Assembly: GCF_000612545.2 (NCBI RefSeq) | Contig: NZ_CP097800.1 | Location: forward strand, 992,001 to 1,056,000 | Length of the DNA stretch: 64,000 bases | Direction of reading: 5' to 3' | From: Streptomyces sp. PCS3-D2 | GTDB taxonomy: Bacteria; Actinomycetota; Actinomycetes; Streptomycetales; Streptomycetaceae | Shown here: one piece after another, positions 55,406 to 63,243 of the stretch | How the letters are laid out: every line of letters begins with the position of its first letter | How positions within the stretch are numbered: the first letter of the stretch is position 1 | The notes under the pieces: model-generated | What the model was told of the DNA's origin: nothing | Database searches by the model: none | What the model saw: the letters and a program-made list of their open reading frames with translations, nothing else | Position numbers and translations under genes: made by a program

Positions 55406-56680
55406 TTATCCGGCGGCAGGATTTCCGGGGAAATCCGGGGACCAGACGTCGTCGCGGTCCAGCGCCTCCGGCGCGTATTTTCCGAGGGCGCTGATCAGCA
55501 GCCGGAGTTCCAGTGCGAGGCACTCCGCGAAACGGATCAGCCCGTCCTGCGGATCCTCGGCGGTGGCGAGCAGGGCGGCCCGTCCCAGGCCCACCGCGCG
55601 GGCGCCGAGCGCCAGGCTCTTCACCGCCCTGCCGCCCTCCCACATCCGACCGGAGACCAGCAGGCACGGTGGCGGACCGGCGGCCGCCAGCCGGCGCAGG
55701 CACTCCGCGAGCGGCAGGCCGACCTGGTCCGGGAAGGCCCCGGGGGCCCAGCCGGTGCCGCCCTCGGCACCGTCCACGGTGACGGCGTCCGCACCCGCCT
55801 CGGCAGCCACCCGGGCGGCCTCCGCGACGTCCCGGCCGGGATGCAACTTCACCCACACCCGGGCGCGGGGGAAGTTGTTGCGCATGAGCCGGATCTGCTG
55901 GCGCAGGATCTCCGCGGTGAAGGTGCCGGGAGTACTGGAGCGCAGGACCCGGCCGTCCCCGAACACGTCGTCCAGCCCGTACCGGTCGCCGACCCGCGTG
56001 GCCGCTTCGGCGTCCAGGACGGTCATCCCGCCGAGGCCGGGCTTGGCCCCCTGCCCGAGTTTCAGCTCGAAGGCCAGCCGGCCGGACGCCAGGAGCGGCG
56101 ACGCAGCCGGGTCGCTGTAGACGAGGTTCCACACCTCGGCGTCGGCGTCCTCGGTGGACTGCTGGACGGCGACCCCGCCCCGTCCGTCGGGCAGTTGCCC
56201 GGTGTAGGCGCGCAGGCGACCGAGGAGCGCCCGGTCGGCCGCCTCGCCCTGCCTGCCGTAGCCGTTCACGGGCACGACGTTCTCACCGATCACCATGGGG
56301 AGGCCGAGCGCGCCCGCCTGCCGGCTGAGCGCGAGGCCGAGGTCGCCGCCGGCCGCCCGTGTGGAGCCGAGCGCCGACACGTACACCGGCAGGGACGAGG
56401 TGAACCCGCCTATCTCGGTGGTCAGTTCGACGTCCCGGTAGTCGGGCTCACGGCCGAGGTCGATCAACCGGGCGAGCCGCTGCGGCATGAGGACCGGCGG
56501 GGTGATCCGGAGCCCGTCGAGCAGATCGCGCCCCGCGTCCGGCCGGGCGTCCCCTCCGTGCTCCGCGCCGAACAGGACCCGGCCGTACGCGCCGGGCGGC
56601 GGGAAGGCGGCCGCCGCTCCGGCCCGGGCGCGGTGCCGCACCTCCTCCTCGGGGAAGCCGGGCGCGCAGAGGTCGCTCAC
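55406..56680 (-). CDS. stand-alone FMN glutamate-synthase-like domain protein
   Basis: A 424-residue protein matching the FMN-binding synthase domain of glutamate synthase: AFELKLGQGAKPGLGG, VWVKLHPGRDVAEAA, ADAVTVDGAEGGTGWAP and VGLGRAALLA. The glutaminase domain and the cysteine cluster of the large GOGAT subunit are absent. Such single-domain proteins could aminate 2-oxoglutarate to glutamate, feeding the mutase, or reduce another imine/oxime-type intermediate. The GTG start overlaps the stop of the AS-AR-like gene (GTGA); a longer upstream frame reads as a shadow of that gene. It closes the precursor-supply unit. Confidence 0.85.
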   Translation of the reverse strand: MSDLCAPGFPEEEVRHRARAGAAAAFPPPGAYGRVLFGAEHGGDARPDAGRDLLDGLRITPPVLMPQRLARLIDLGREPDYRDVELTTEIGGFTSSLPVYVSALGSTRAAGGDLGLALSRQAGALGLPMVIGENVVPVNGYGRQGEAADRALLGRLRAYTGQLPDGRGGVAVQQSTEDADAEVWNLVYSDPAASPLLASGRLAFELKLGQGAKPGLGGMTVLDAEAATRVGDRYGLDDVFGDGRVLRSSTPGTFTAEILRQQIRLMRNNFPRARVWVKLHPGRDVAEAARVAAEAGADAVTVDGAEGGTGWAPGAFPDQVGLPLAECLRRLAAAGPPPCLLVSGRMWEGGRAVKSLALGARAVGLGRAALLATAEDPQDGLIRFAECLALELRLLISALGKYAPEALDRDDVWSPDFPGNPAAG

Positions 56681-57681
56681 GGTGACACCACCCCGGCCAG
56701 CTTCGGGAAGGCGCTGGCCTGCCAGACGGCGTCCAGTCCGGCGACGTAGCGAGTCAGCCGCTCCACGCCGACACCGAAGCCCGCGCTGCCGGGGACGCCT
56801 TCGCGGACCAGGTCGAGGTACCAGCGGTACTTCTGCGGGTTCTCGCCGGTCTCCCTCATCCGGGTGACGATCTCCGCGTAGTCGTTGGTGCGCTGACTGC
56901 CGCTGCACAGCTCGCCATAGCCCTCGGCGGCGATCAGGTCGAAGTTCTTCAGGAGGCCGGGCTGCTCAGGGTTCTCCCGGTCGTAGAAGCCGCGCGAGCC
57001 CTTGGGGTAGTCGGTGACGAAGAACGGCCGGTCCCGCTGCGCCGAGAGCAACGCCTCGCCGCCCCAGTCGAGTTCCGCGTCCGGGCTCTGCGGGTGGCCG
57101 AGTCCTCGCAACTCGGAGACGGCCTCGGCGTGCCGCATCCGACCGAAGGACCCCTTGAGCAGTTCGGTGAACGCGGCAGTGTCCCGGCCGAGTTCCGCGA
57201 ACTCCTTCGGCAGCTCGCGGACCGTGCTGTCGACCATGTACACCACGAGGTCCTCGACGAGCCGGACGGCGTCGTCGCGGCTCGCGCCGGCCATCTCCAC
57301 GTCGAGCTGGTGGAACTCGGCCAGGTGGCGGCTGGTGCCGGCGGTCTCCAGCGGTTCCAGTCTGACGTTGGGGGCGATGCAGAAGATCTTGTCGAAAGCC
57401 AGCAGCGATGCCTGCTTGTAGAGGATCGCGCTCGTCATCAGTTTGTAGCGGTGGCCGTAGAAGTCGACGTCGACCTGCTTGGAGCCGCGCGAGCCGGGGT
57501 CGGTGACCGGCCCGATGATCGGCGGGAGCAGCTCGGTGAAGCCGCGTCCGCGCAGGAACTCACGTGCTGCGAACAGCAGTTGGTGCTGGATCCGCAGCGC
57601 ACTGCGGGTGGCCGGGGCGGTCAGGTGGCGCCCGGGGTCGGGGAGCGGCGCGACAGGGGCCGTGTGCCCGTCGGTGGTCAT
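56677..57681 (-). CDS. asparagine synthetase-like paralogue of asparaginyl-tRNA synthetase (AS-AR type)
   Basis: A 334-residue class II aminoacyl-tRNA-synthetase catalytic core without an anticodon-binding domain. Motif 2 is recognisable in VRLEPLETAGTSRHLAEFHQ and motif 3 in GFGVGVERLTRYVAGLD; GYGELCSGSQRTNDY is typical of asparaginyl-tRNA synthetases. Archaeal proteins with this layout (AS-AR, Pyrococcus) make asparagine from aspartate, ATP and ammonia. Next to glutamate mutase, whose product is 3-methylaspartate, it may amidate that to 3-methylasparagine, or activate it in another way; this is inference. The ATG overlaps the mutase stop (ATGA), so the two are translationally coupled. Confidence 0.85.
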   Translation of the reverse strand: MTTDGHTAPVAPLPDPGRHLTAPATRSALRIQHQLLFAAREFLRGRGFTELLPPIIGPVTDPGSRGSKQVDVDFYGHRYKLMTSAILYKQASLLAFDKIFCIAPNVRLEPLETAGTSRHLAEFHQLDVEMAGASRDDAVRLVEDLVVYMVDSTVRELPKEFAELGRDTAAFTELLKGSFGRMRHAEAVSELRGLGHPQSPDAELDWGGEALLSAQRDRPFFVTDYPKGSRGFYDRENPEQPGLLKNFDLIAAEGYGELCSGSQRTNDYAEIVTRMRETGENPQKYRWYLDLVREGVPGSAGFGVGVERLTRYVAGLDAVWQASAFPKLAGVVSP

Positions 57682-59156
57682 GTGGTCGGTCCCAACTCTC
57701 GTCGTGGCGTGGACGTCGTACGCGGCGGTACGGGCGTGCGGGGCGGTACGGCAGTGGACGGCGGGGGCGCGCGAAGCGCCTCAGGGGCACGGGCTGCGGC
57801 GGACGGGCCGACGGCGTACGCTTCCGCGGCGCGGTCGTCGTAGGTCCGCTGGACGTGGGACAGTGCCGAGATCAGCCCGGCCGAGCCGAGGATCGGCGGA
57901 CGCGGGCCGCCGTCCGCGAGGCCGGCGATCGGCATCGAGCCGACGCTCGACCAGAGCAGCCGGCCGTCCGGCGCCAGCGAGGTCCGGGCCCGGCCGGCGT
58001 TGTCGGGGTGCAGGCAGTAGGGGACGTCCAGGTATCCGGCGGCGAAGGCCCTCACGAGCGCCCGGCCGACGTCCGCGTCCAGCTCCAGCACCGCCCCGAT
58101 CAGCGCCCGCGCCTCCGCCTCGATGCCGGTGTCGGCCCCGTGCGGGGCGGGCCCCGCAGCGGTTCGCGCCGGGCGGGCGCGCTCTTCGGCGGCGGCCGCA
58201 GCGGCCGTCTCCAGCGCCCGGACGTTCTCCCCCACGGTCGGTATCCGGTGTGCCTCGGCGACGGTCTTGACGATCAGCCGGGCGGCACCGGCCCGCACCG
58301 CCAGCCGGGCCGCGTCCTCCAACAACAGCCGCGCGCCGCCGGCCGAGCGAGGGAAGACGCCCATGTAGGCGTACAGCACGACGTGGTGGTCGACGTCCGG
58401 CAGCAACTCCGCGGCCAGCCTCCCCAGGACGGTGAGCGCTTCCTCGTCCTGCCGCGGATCGGCCTGCTGGGCGTAGCTGAGCGAGACGGAGGTCAGGCCG
58501 TGCTGCCGGAAGAACAGCGCCTCCAGCACACTGACCGCGATCAGCAGGCTCGGCGGACAGAGCTGCCCCATCAGGCAGCCGCCGAAAGTCTCCAGGTGCG
58601 GCTCGGCACCGTGTTCGCGGGTCGAGGCCAGCAGCTCGCAGCCGCGTTGCCAGGCGGCGACCGCCTCGCGCAGCGGCGTACGGCTGTAGGGCAGACAGTA
58701 CGAGACCGGTCCGCCTTCGGTGGCGTCCAGGCCCACCGCCAGCAGCGCGCGGACGATGTGCTCCGGCATCGCCGAGCCGTGCCGGACCTGGACCGGGAAG
58801 CGCGCCCCCGCGACACCCCTGAGGACGGCGCGGGTGGTGTCGGCGGGGTGTGTGGCGATCGGGTAGCCGTTCAGGCCGACGCCGTCGGCGAGGGCCCGCC
58901 GGGCGGCTTCGAGGTCGCCGGTGCGGGTGTAGCTGTCCAGGGTGACGGTGCCGACCGTGACCGCGTCCGCGTCCCGGGTGGCTCGCAGGCCGTCGCGCAT
59001 CCGCAGCGGATCGGCCATGCCCATCCGGGGCTGGACCACCAGGGTGCCGGCGGCCCGGGCCCGGGCGACGAAGGCACCGAAGCCGGAGGCGAGCGCGACG
59101 GTGGCGTCCGGGCGCACGGCCGGGGCACCGCCCGGTGCGCCGGCGGCCCCGGTCAC
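57678..59156 (-). CDS. glmE: glutamate mutase (methylaspartate mutase) large subunit
   Basis: A 492-residue epsilon subunit of coenzyme B12-dependent glutamate mutase, which rearranges L-glutamate to (2S,3S)-3-methylaspartate. Supporting segments are VVQPRMGMADP, LNGYPIATHP, VRHGSAMPEHI (substrate-binding Arg in RHG), GCLMGQLCPPSLLIA and VSLSYAQQADPRQDEEA. Length fits the family. The C-terminal ~45 residues are Pro/Arg/Thr-rich and extra. The GTG start overlaps the small-subunit stop (GTGA). Glutamate mutases in streptomycete clusters supply 3-methylaspartate (for example friulimicin, vicenistatin). Confidence 0.93.
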   Translation of the reverse strand: MTGAAGAPGGAPAVRPDATVALASGFGAFVARARAAGTLVVQPRMGMADPLRMRDGLRATRDADAVTVGTVTLDSYTRTGDLEAARRALADGVGLNGYPIATHPADTTRAVLRGVAGARFPVQVRHGSAMPEHIVRALLAVGLDATEGGPVSYCLPYSRTPLREAVAAWQRGCELLASTREHGAEPHLETFGGCLMGQLCPPSLLIAVSVLEALFFRQHGLTSVSLSYAQQADPRQDEEALTVLGRLAAELLPDVDHHVVLYAYMGVFPRSAGGARLLLEDAARLAVRAGAARLIVKTVAEAHRIPTVGENVRALETAAAAAAEERARPARTAAGPAPHGADTGIEAEARALIGAVLELDADVGRALVRAFAAGYLDVPYCLHPDNAGRARTSLAPDGRLLWSSVGSMPIAGLADGGPRPPILGSAGLISALSHVQRTYDDRAAEAYAVGPSAAARAPEALRAPPPSTAVPPRTPVPPRTTSTPRRELGPTT

Positions 59157-59653
59157 AGCAGCACCCCCGACCCGGTGGGCAGGGCCCGGGAGCCCGATCC
59201 GGTGGGCAGCGAGCCGACGAACGACCGGAAGTCCAGCACCGAGCCGCCCTCTTCGAAGACCCCGTCGAAACCCGCCGTCATCAGCGCCCGCTGCCGGGCG
59301 GACGTGCCGGAACCGGAACCGGATATCCCGAGCTTGCCTCCGATCACGGTGGGCGTGCAGGCCAGTTCGGGGCAGGCGCGCAACGCCTCGATCACCCGCA
59401 GTCCGTCGTTGAAGCCGTGCCCGTTGACACTGCTCAGGACGATGAGGTCCGGTCCGATCCGGTGGCACTCGGCGACCAGCAGCTCGTCCGGCACACAGGC
59501 GCCCAGGTTGGTGACCCGGTGTCCGAGTTCCTCCAGCAGCAGCTGGAGGAAGACCAGGTTCCAGGTGTGCGAGTCCGAGGCCATGGTCGTCACGACGACC
59601 TCCAGACCGGCCGGCTCGGCCTTTCCGTGCTGCTCCACGGCATGCTGCTCCAC
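59153..59653 (-). CDS. glmS: glutamate mutase small (B12-binding) subunit
   Basis: A 166-residue cobalamin-binding subunit of glutamate mutase. The base-off B12 motif is present as DSHTWN (canonical DxHxxG; the His ligand is kept and Gly is Asn), followed by LSSVNGHG and IGGKLGI. Length is near the family norm with a Gly/Ser-rich tail. The start GTG lies 8 bases after GAGGG; a second GTG five codons on is possible. It opens the precursor-supply unit behind the first triple-heptamer promoter. Confidence 0.92.
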   Translation of the reverse strand: MEQHAVEQHGKAEPAGLEVVVTTMASDSHTWNLVFLQLLLEELGHRVTNLGACVPDELLVAECHRIGPDLIVLSSVNGHGFNDGLRVIEALRACPELACTPTVIGGKLGISGSGSGTSARQRALMTAGFDGVFEEGGSVLDFRSFVGSLPTGSGSRALPTGSGVLL

Positions 59654-59717
59654 GGCGCAAACCCTCTGTGTCGGTGGGTGGATGTCCGGGGGGCGGGCCC
59701 GCCCGGCCGTGGACAGA

Positions 59718-59774
59718 ACGCTAGGAAGGATCCCGGTACCGGACCGGCAGCTCGCCCGGCAGGATTCGGGCAGT
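59718..59774 (-). promoter_or_regulatory. triple-heptamer promoter, site A (glutamate mutase unit)
   Basis: Plus-strand heptamers CGGCAGC (59745-59751), CGGCAGG (59757-59763) and GGGCAGT (59768-59774), start spacings 12 and 11 bp. The minus-strand -10 hexamer TAGCGT (59723-59718) is 21 nt from the nearest heptamer. The mutase start is 65 bases beyond the hexamer. Same geometry as sites B and C. Confidence 0.78.
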
Positions 59775-59834
59775 ATCCGCCCAGGCCGGACCGCGGACGC
59801 GGCCGCGGGACGGGACGGGACGGTCGGCCGGGTC

Positions 59835-61073
59835 TCACCCCGCGGCCGCCAGTTGCGCGTACACGCCGGTCCCGCACAGGCGCCGACACAGGTTCAGCAC
59901 GGTGAACCGGACGCCGTCGCGGGCCGGGACGCTGCGGATGAGGCCGCTCGCCAGCAGCTCGTGCACCGCCGCCAGGCACTCCTGCGGGGGGCGGCCGCTC
60001 AGCTCGACGGCATCCTCGCCCGACCAGTCCCCCGGTGTGGCCGCGAGCCGCTCCAGCAGGTCCCGCTGGCCGAGCGTCAGCCGGTCCAGCGCGGCCCCGA
60101 GCGCCGCCCCCACGTCCGCCCGGCCGCCGAACCCCGCAGGGGGCGGCGCCAGATGGAACGGGCCGTCCGCGAGCCGTGCCACCAGCTGGCGTGGGGAAAG
60201 CACCGTCGACCAGCCCGCCACCAGCTCCAGCGCCCCGGGCAGACCGTCGAGCTCGCGGCAGATCGACGCCACGGCGGGCGCCTCCTCCGGCTCCAGGCGG
60301 AAGCCGGGCCGCAGCCGGCGCAGGTGCGAGAGCAGCAGCCGTACGGCGCCCACCTCGGCCAGCGCCACCGGATCGTGGTCGAGCTCCGGCCCGGGGGTGG
60401 GCAGCGGAGCGAGCGGGATCACCTGCCCGCCGGGCAGCGGCTGCGCCACCCGGGCGGTGATCAGCACCCGCAGGCCGGGGCAGCGGTGGAACAGTTCGTC
60501 CAGCAGGGCCGTGTCCACGCCCGCGTCGGCTCCGTCGAGCACGAGCAGGGTGGGCCGCTCCCCTGCCGTCCGGGCGAGCCCGGTCACCGGCTGCCGGCCG
60601 CAGTCGATCCAGCGCACCGACCACCGTGAGGCGAGGTGCAGCCGTCTCGCGACCTCCAGGACCAGCCGGGTCTTGCCGACCCCGCCGAGGCCCGCCACGG
60701 TCACCAGCCGGTCCCCGTGGACGGCGAGGGCGTCGGTCAGGACCTCGACCTCCAGTTCCCGGCCCACGATCGCGCCGCGGGCGACCGGCGGCGCGGTCGG
60801 TTCGTCGCGCGGCTCCTCCACGAGCCCCTGGCGGCGCGCGGCCGCCTCGAAGCTCGACCGGTGCTGGCCCTCCAGCCGCAGTGCGTCGGCCAGCAGCCGG
60901 ACCGTCTCCTGCCGGGGCCGCTGCACCCGCCCGCTCTCCATGTCCCGGATCGCGCGGACGCTCAGGGTCGCGTGATCGGCGAGCACCTGCTGGGTCAGGC
61001 CGACGCGCTCGCGCCGGACCCTGAGCAGCTCTCCGAAGCCCGTCGTCGACTGCAGCGACGTAACACCGTGCAT
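59835..61073 (-). CDS. XRE-type regulator with NB-ARC-like ATPase domain
   Basis: A 412-residue protein with an N-terminal helix-turn-helix of the XRE family (LLRVRRERVGLTQQVLADHA, IRDMESGRVQRP), then a P-loop ATPase: Walker A GLGGVGKTR near residue 120 and LLVLDGADAG as Walker B, and helical C-terminal segments (LDRLTLGQRDLLERLA). Actinomycete regulators of this build occur near biosynthetic clusters, so it may control the adjoining peptide genes, but no TTA codon or operator marks it. The ATG follows GGAAGG. It is the same strand as and just upstream of the mutase unit. Confidence 0.82.
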   Translation of the reverse strand: MHGVTSLQSTTGFGELLRVRRERVGLTQQVLADHATLSVRAIRDMESGRVQRPRQETVRLLADALRLEGQHRSSFEAAARRQGLVEEPRDEPTAPPVARGAIVGRELEVEVLTDALAVHGDRLVTVAGLGGVGKTRLVLEVARRLHLASRWSVRWIDCGRQPVTGLARTAGERPTLLVLDGADAGVDTALLDELFHRCPGLRVLITARVAQPLPGGQVIPLAPLPTPGPELDHDPVALAEVGAVRLLLSHLRRLRPGFRLEPEEAPAVASICRELDGLPGALELVAGWSTVLSPRQLVARLADGPFHLAPPPAGFGGRADVGAALGAALDRLTLGQRDLLERLAATPGDWSGEDAVELSGRPPQECLAAVHELLASGLIRSVPARDGVRFTVLNLCRRLCGTGVYAQLAAAG

Positions 61074-61264
61074 GCGTCGTCCACCTTCCGTGGGTTGGCC
61101 AAGTACCGGGGACCGAGGGACCCGGAGGCCGTACGGCCCGCCGGGAGCGGCTTCGACCGGTGGTGACCTTCGAGCCGTTGTTCCCCTTGCTGCCGATGGT
61201 CCCCGCCCCGGCTCTACGGCCGATCAACGGCGGATCACCACCCGCCCCACCGGGACCGGGAACG

Positions 61265-61308
61265 GCCGAGGGGCCGCCTCCGGATCGCTCCGGAGGCGGC
61301 CCCTCGGC
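61265..61308. terminator. strong hairpin, terminator or attenuator
   Basis: A perfect 19-bp stem (61265-61283 with 61290-61308) with a 6-base loop ATCGCT, in the 537-base gap between the XRE regulator and the aldo/keto reductase gene. It would end transcripts entering from the reductase side. Between it and the regulator no gene was seen. Confidence 0.8.
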
Positions 61309-61325
61309 ACGGGAGGTGAACGGGC

Positions 61326-61478
61326 TCAGCACCCGCAGAGGGCGGATTCCCGCTGGTGGGGCTCCTGGGTGTGGGGTTCCTGGGTGTGGGCCCGGACGAG
61401 GACCGCCCGCTCAGGCGTCAGGAGTCCGCGCCGGTTCCCGGCCCGCGCCCGCGCGGACCGGGACGACAGGTTCCGCAC
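61326..61478 (-). CDS. possible small ORF ending beside a hairpin
   Basis: A 50-residue frame whose end reads HTQEPHTQEPHQRESALCGC, with a short duplication, stopping 17 bases before the strong hairpin. The position could suit a leader peptide ahead of an attenuator for the regulator gene, and SALC-type endings recall streptomycete cysteine leader peptides, but the ribosome binding site is weak, no cysteine gene follows, and the duplication may simply be repetitive DNA. Reported as doubtful. Confidence 0.2.
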   Translation of the reverse strand: MRNLSSRSARARAGNRRGLLTPERAVLVRAHTQEPHTQEPHQRESALCGC

Positions 61479-61610
61479 CCGCGTCCCCTGCCGCGGATCG
61501 ACGGGCCAGTGGGGCAACCGTGCCGTGCCCGCCGGTCGCCCCGGCGCACCGGGGTGTTCCGCGCCCGGGGGACAGCGGGGTGAAGGAGTCCTCCCCGGTC
61601 CCGCGACGTG

Positions 61611-62618
61611 TCACACCCTTGACCCGAGGGTGCCGGAGGGGTGGCCCTCGGCCGCCTCCGGTGTGCGGTCGAGGTCGGCGAGGTCCTGGGCCGTCAGGTG
61701 CAGGTTCGCCGCCGCGACGTTGGCCCGCAGGTACGTCAGGCGGGTGGTGCCGGGGACGGGGATGACGTGGTCGCCGTGAGCGAGGACCCAGGCGAGCGCC
61801 ACCTGGGCCGGGGTGGCGCCGTGACGGTCCGCGACCTCGCGCAGGGGGGTGAGGATCCGCTGGTTCGCCGCGCGGGCCCGAGCGGTGAAACGCGGATGAC
61901 GAGCACGCAGGTCTTCGGACGGGAAACGGGTGTCCGGTGTGATGGTCCCGGTGAGGAATCCGCGCCCCAGGGGCGAGAAGGGGACGAACAGGGCGCCGTT
62001 GCGGGCGCACCAGCCGACGATGTCCTCCTCGGGGTCCCGGCCGCCGAGCGCCTGCCGGGACCAGAGCGAGAGCTCGGACTGGACGGCGGCGACGGGGTGG
62101 ATGCGATGCGCCTGTTCGGCCTGCCGGATGTGGACGTCCGAGAGGCCGAGGCGGGCGATCTTGCCCTCGGCCACCATCACGGCGAGGACGCCCCAGCTGT
62201 CCTCCAGGGGGACGGCCGGGTCGACGCGGTGCAGGTAGCACAGGTCCACGGTGTCGGTACGCAGGCGGCGCAGGCTCGCCTCGACCGCATCGCGCAGGTG
62301 CGCCGGCCTGCCGTCGCGGTGCAGGGTCATGGTGGCGAGGTCGTCCACGACCAGGCCGACCTTGGTGGCGAGGAACACCTCGTGCCGCCGGGGGGCGACG
62401 GCCCACCCGATCAGCGTCTCGTTGTGGCCCTCTCCGTACACGCCGGCGGTGTCCAGGAGCGTGGCTCCCAGGTCGACGGCCGCGTTCAGGAGCTCGGCCC
62501 AGGCCCGGTCGTCGGAGTGCGGGCGGACGTACATCCAGGGGCTCATGCCGGCGCAGCCGAGGCCCACGGCTCCGAGCCGCTGCCCGGTCGGCCGGAAGAG
62601 CCTGGTCCTCCGGCTCAC
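61611..62618 (-). CDS. aldo/keto reductase
   Basis: A 335-residue NADPH-dependent aldo/keto reductase. Catalytic tetrad residues are visible: Asp in LLDTAGVYGEG with Tyr, Lys in FLATKVGL and His in CYLHRVDP; the cofactor loop IPVPGTTRLTYLRAN is typical. It resembles the yeast Gcy/YakC-like group of broad aldehyde/ketone reductases. The start is uncertain: a GTG giving VSRRTRLFRPTG was preferred because it brings the family N-terminus to the expected place; a GTG nine codons earlier is possible. No link to the peptide cluster is evident. Confidence 0.85.
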   Translation of the reverse strand: MSRRTRLFRPTGQRLGAVGLGCAGMSPWMYVRPHSDDRAWAELLNAAVDLGATLLDTAGVYGEGHNETLIGWAVAPRRHEVFLATKVGLVVDDLATMTLHRDGRPAHLRDAVEASLRRLRTDTVDLCYLHRVDPAVPLEDSWGVLAVMVAEGKIARLGLSDVHIRQAEQAHRIHPVAAVQSELSLWSRQALGGRDPEEDIVGWCARNGALFVPFSPLGRGFLTGTITPDTRFPSEDLRARHPRFTARARAANQRILTPLREVADRHGATPAQVALAWVLAHGDHVIPVPGTTRLTYLRANVAAANLHLTAQDLADLDRTPEAAEGHPSGTLGSRV

Positions 62619-63243
62619 CGAACAGCCGTTTCGCGGTGGTGCCACCGACCGACGCGGTGACCGGGCCGAACGGCGCCGCGGACCGGGATCGACGGGTACG
62701 GGTGGCGGGCCGGGCCCGGCCCGCCGGCTTCCGCCGAGGTCACTGCACGCACCCCGCCTCGTGCCGTACGGAGGCGGTCCGGTCGGCCGCCTGCACGATG
62801 GCGGGGCCGTCGGTGGCGCTCAGATCCACACTGCTCTCCAAGGAAAGGGGACGGGGGTCCGGCTGCTCAGCATGCCAGCTGACCGTCCGTCGGGGAGGGC
62901 GTCCATCAGCCGAACAATGACCGGACAACGCCCCTTGCCGCGGGAGGCTTTGGCGATGTCCGGGCGTACTCGTGGTCCGAGGGCGGCTCCCGGCCGACAC
63001 ACCCCGGCCACGGGGCGACGAAGGGCCCGGACTCCCCCGCGGTCAGGGTCAGCACCGGGGGCGGGCGCGGCCCGGGCAGGAGCACGGAGGACGGCGGCGC
63101 GGGCGAGCGGACCCGGCCCCACCACACCGCCAGACCGGTGACTTCCCGGCGGTGCCTGGCGGGAAGTCGGCAGTCCCCGTCCTAGCGTCCCCGAGCGGGG
63201 CGGAATCCGGGACGGCACCCGCCACGCAACGGAAGGACACACG
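62619..63243. other. long intergenic stretch, no gene supported
   Basis: About 600 bases between divergently transcribed genes. Several open frames exist on both strands, but none combines a start codon, ribosome binding site and coding-like composition. The right end carries GGAAGGA ahead of the lipoprotein gene. No hairpin or repeat was recognised. Confidence 0.4.

Noticed and set aside
61479-61517. TTG-initiated extension of the small ORF beside the hairpin
   Set aside because: No ribosome binding site before the TTG; the shorter GTG start is already doubtful.
62740-63000. Possible RiPP-like peptide ending in a Ser/Thr-rich tail with one Cys
   Set aside because: No suitable start codon or ribosome binding site near the tail, and no RiPP-modifying enzyme adjoins.
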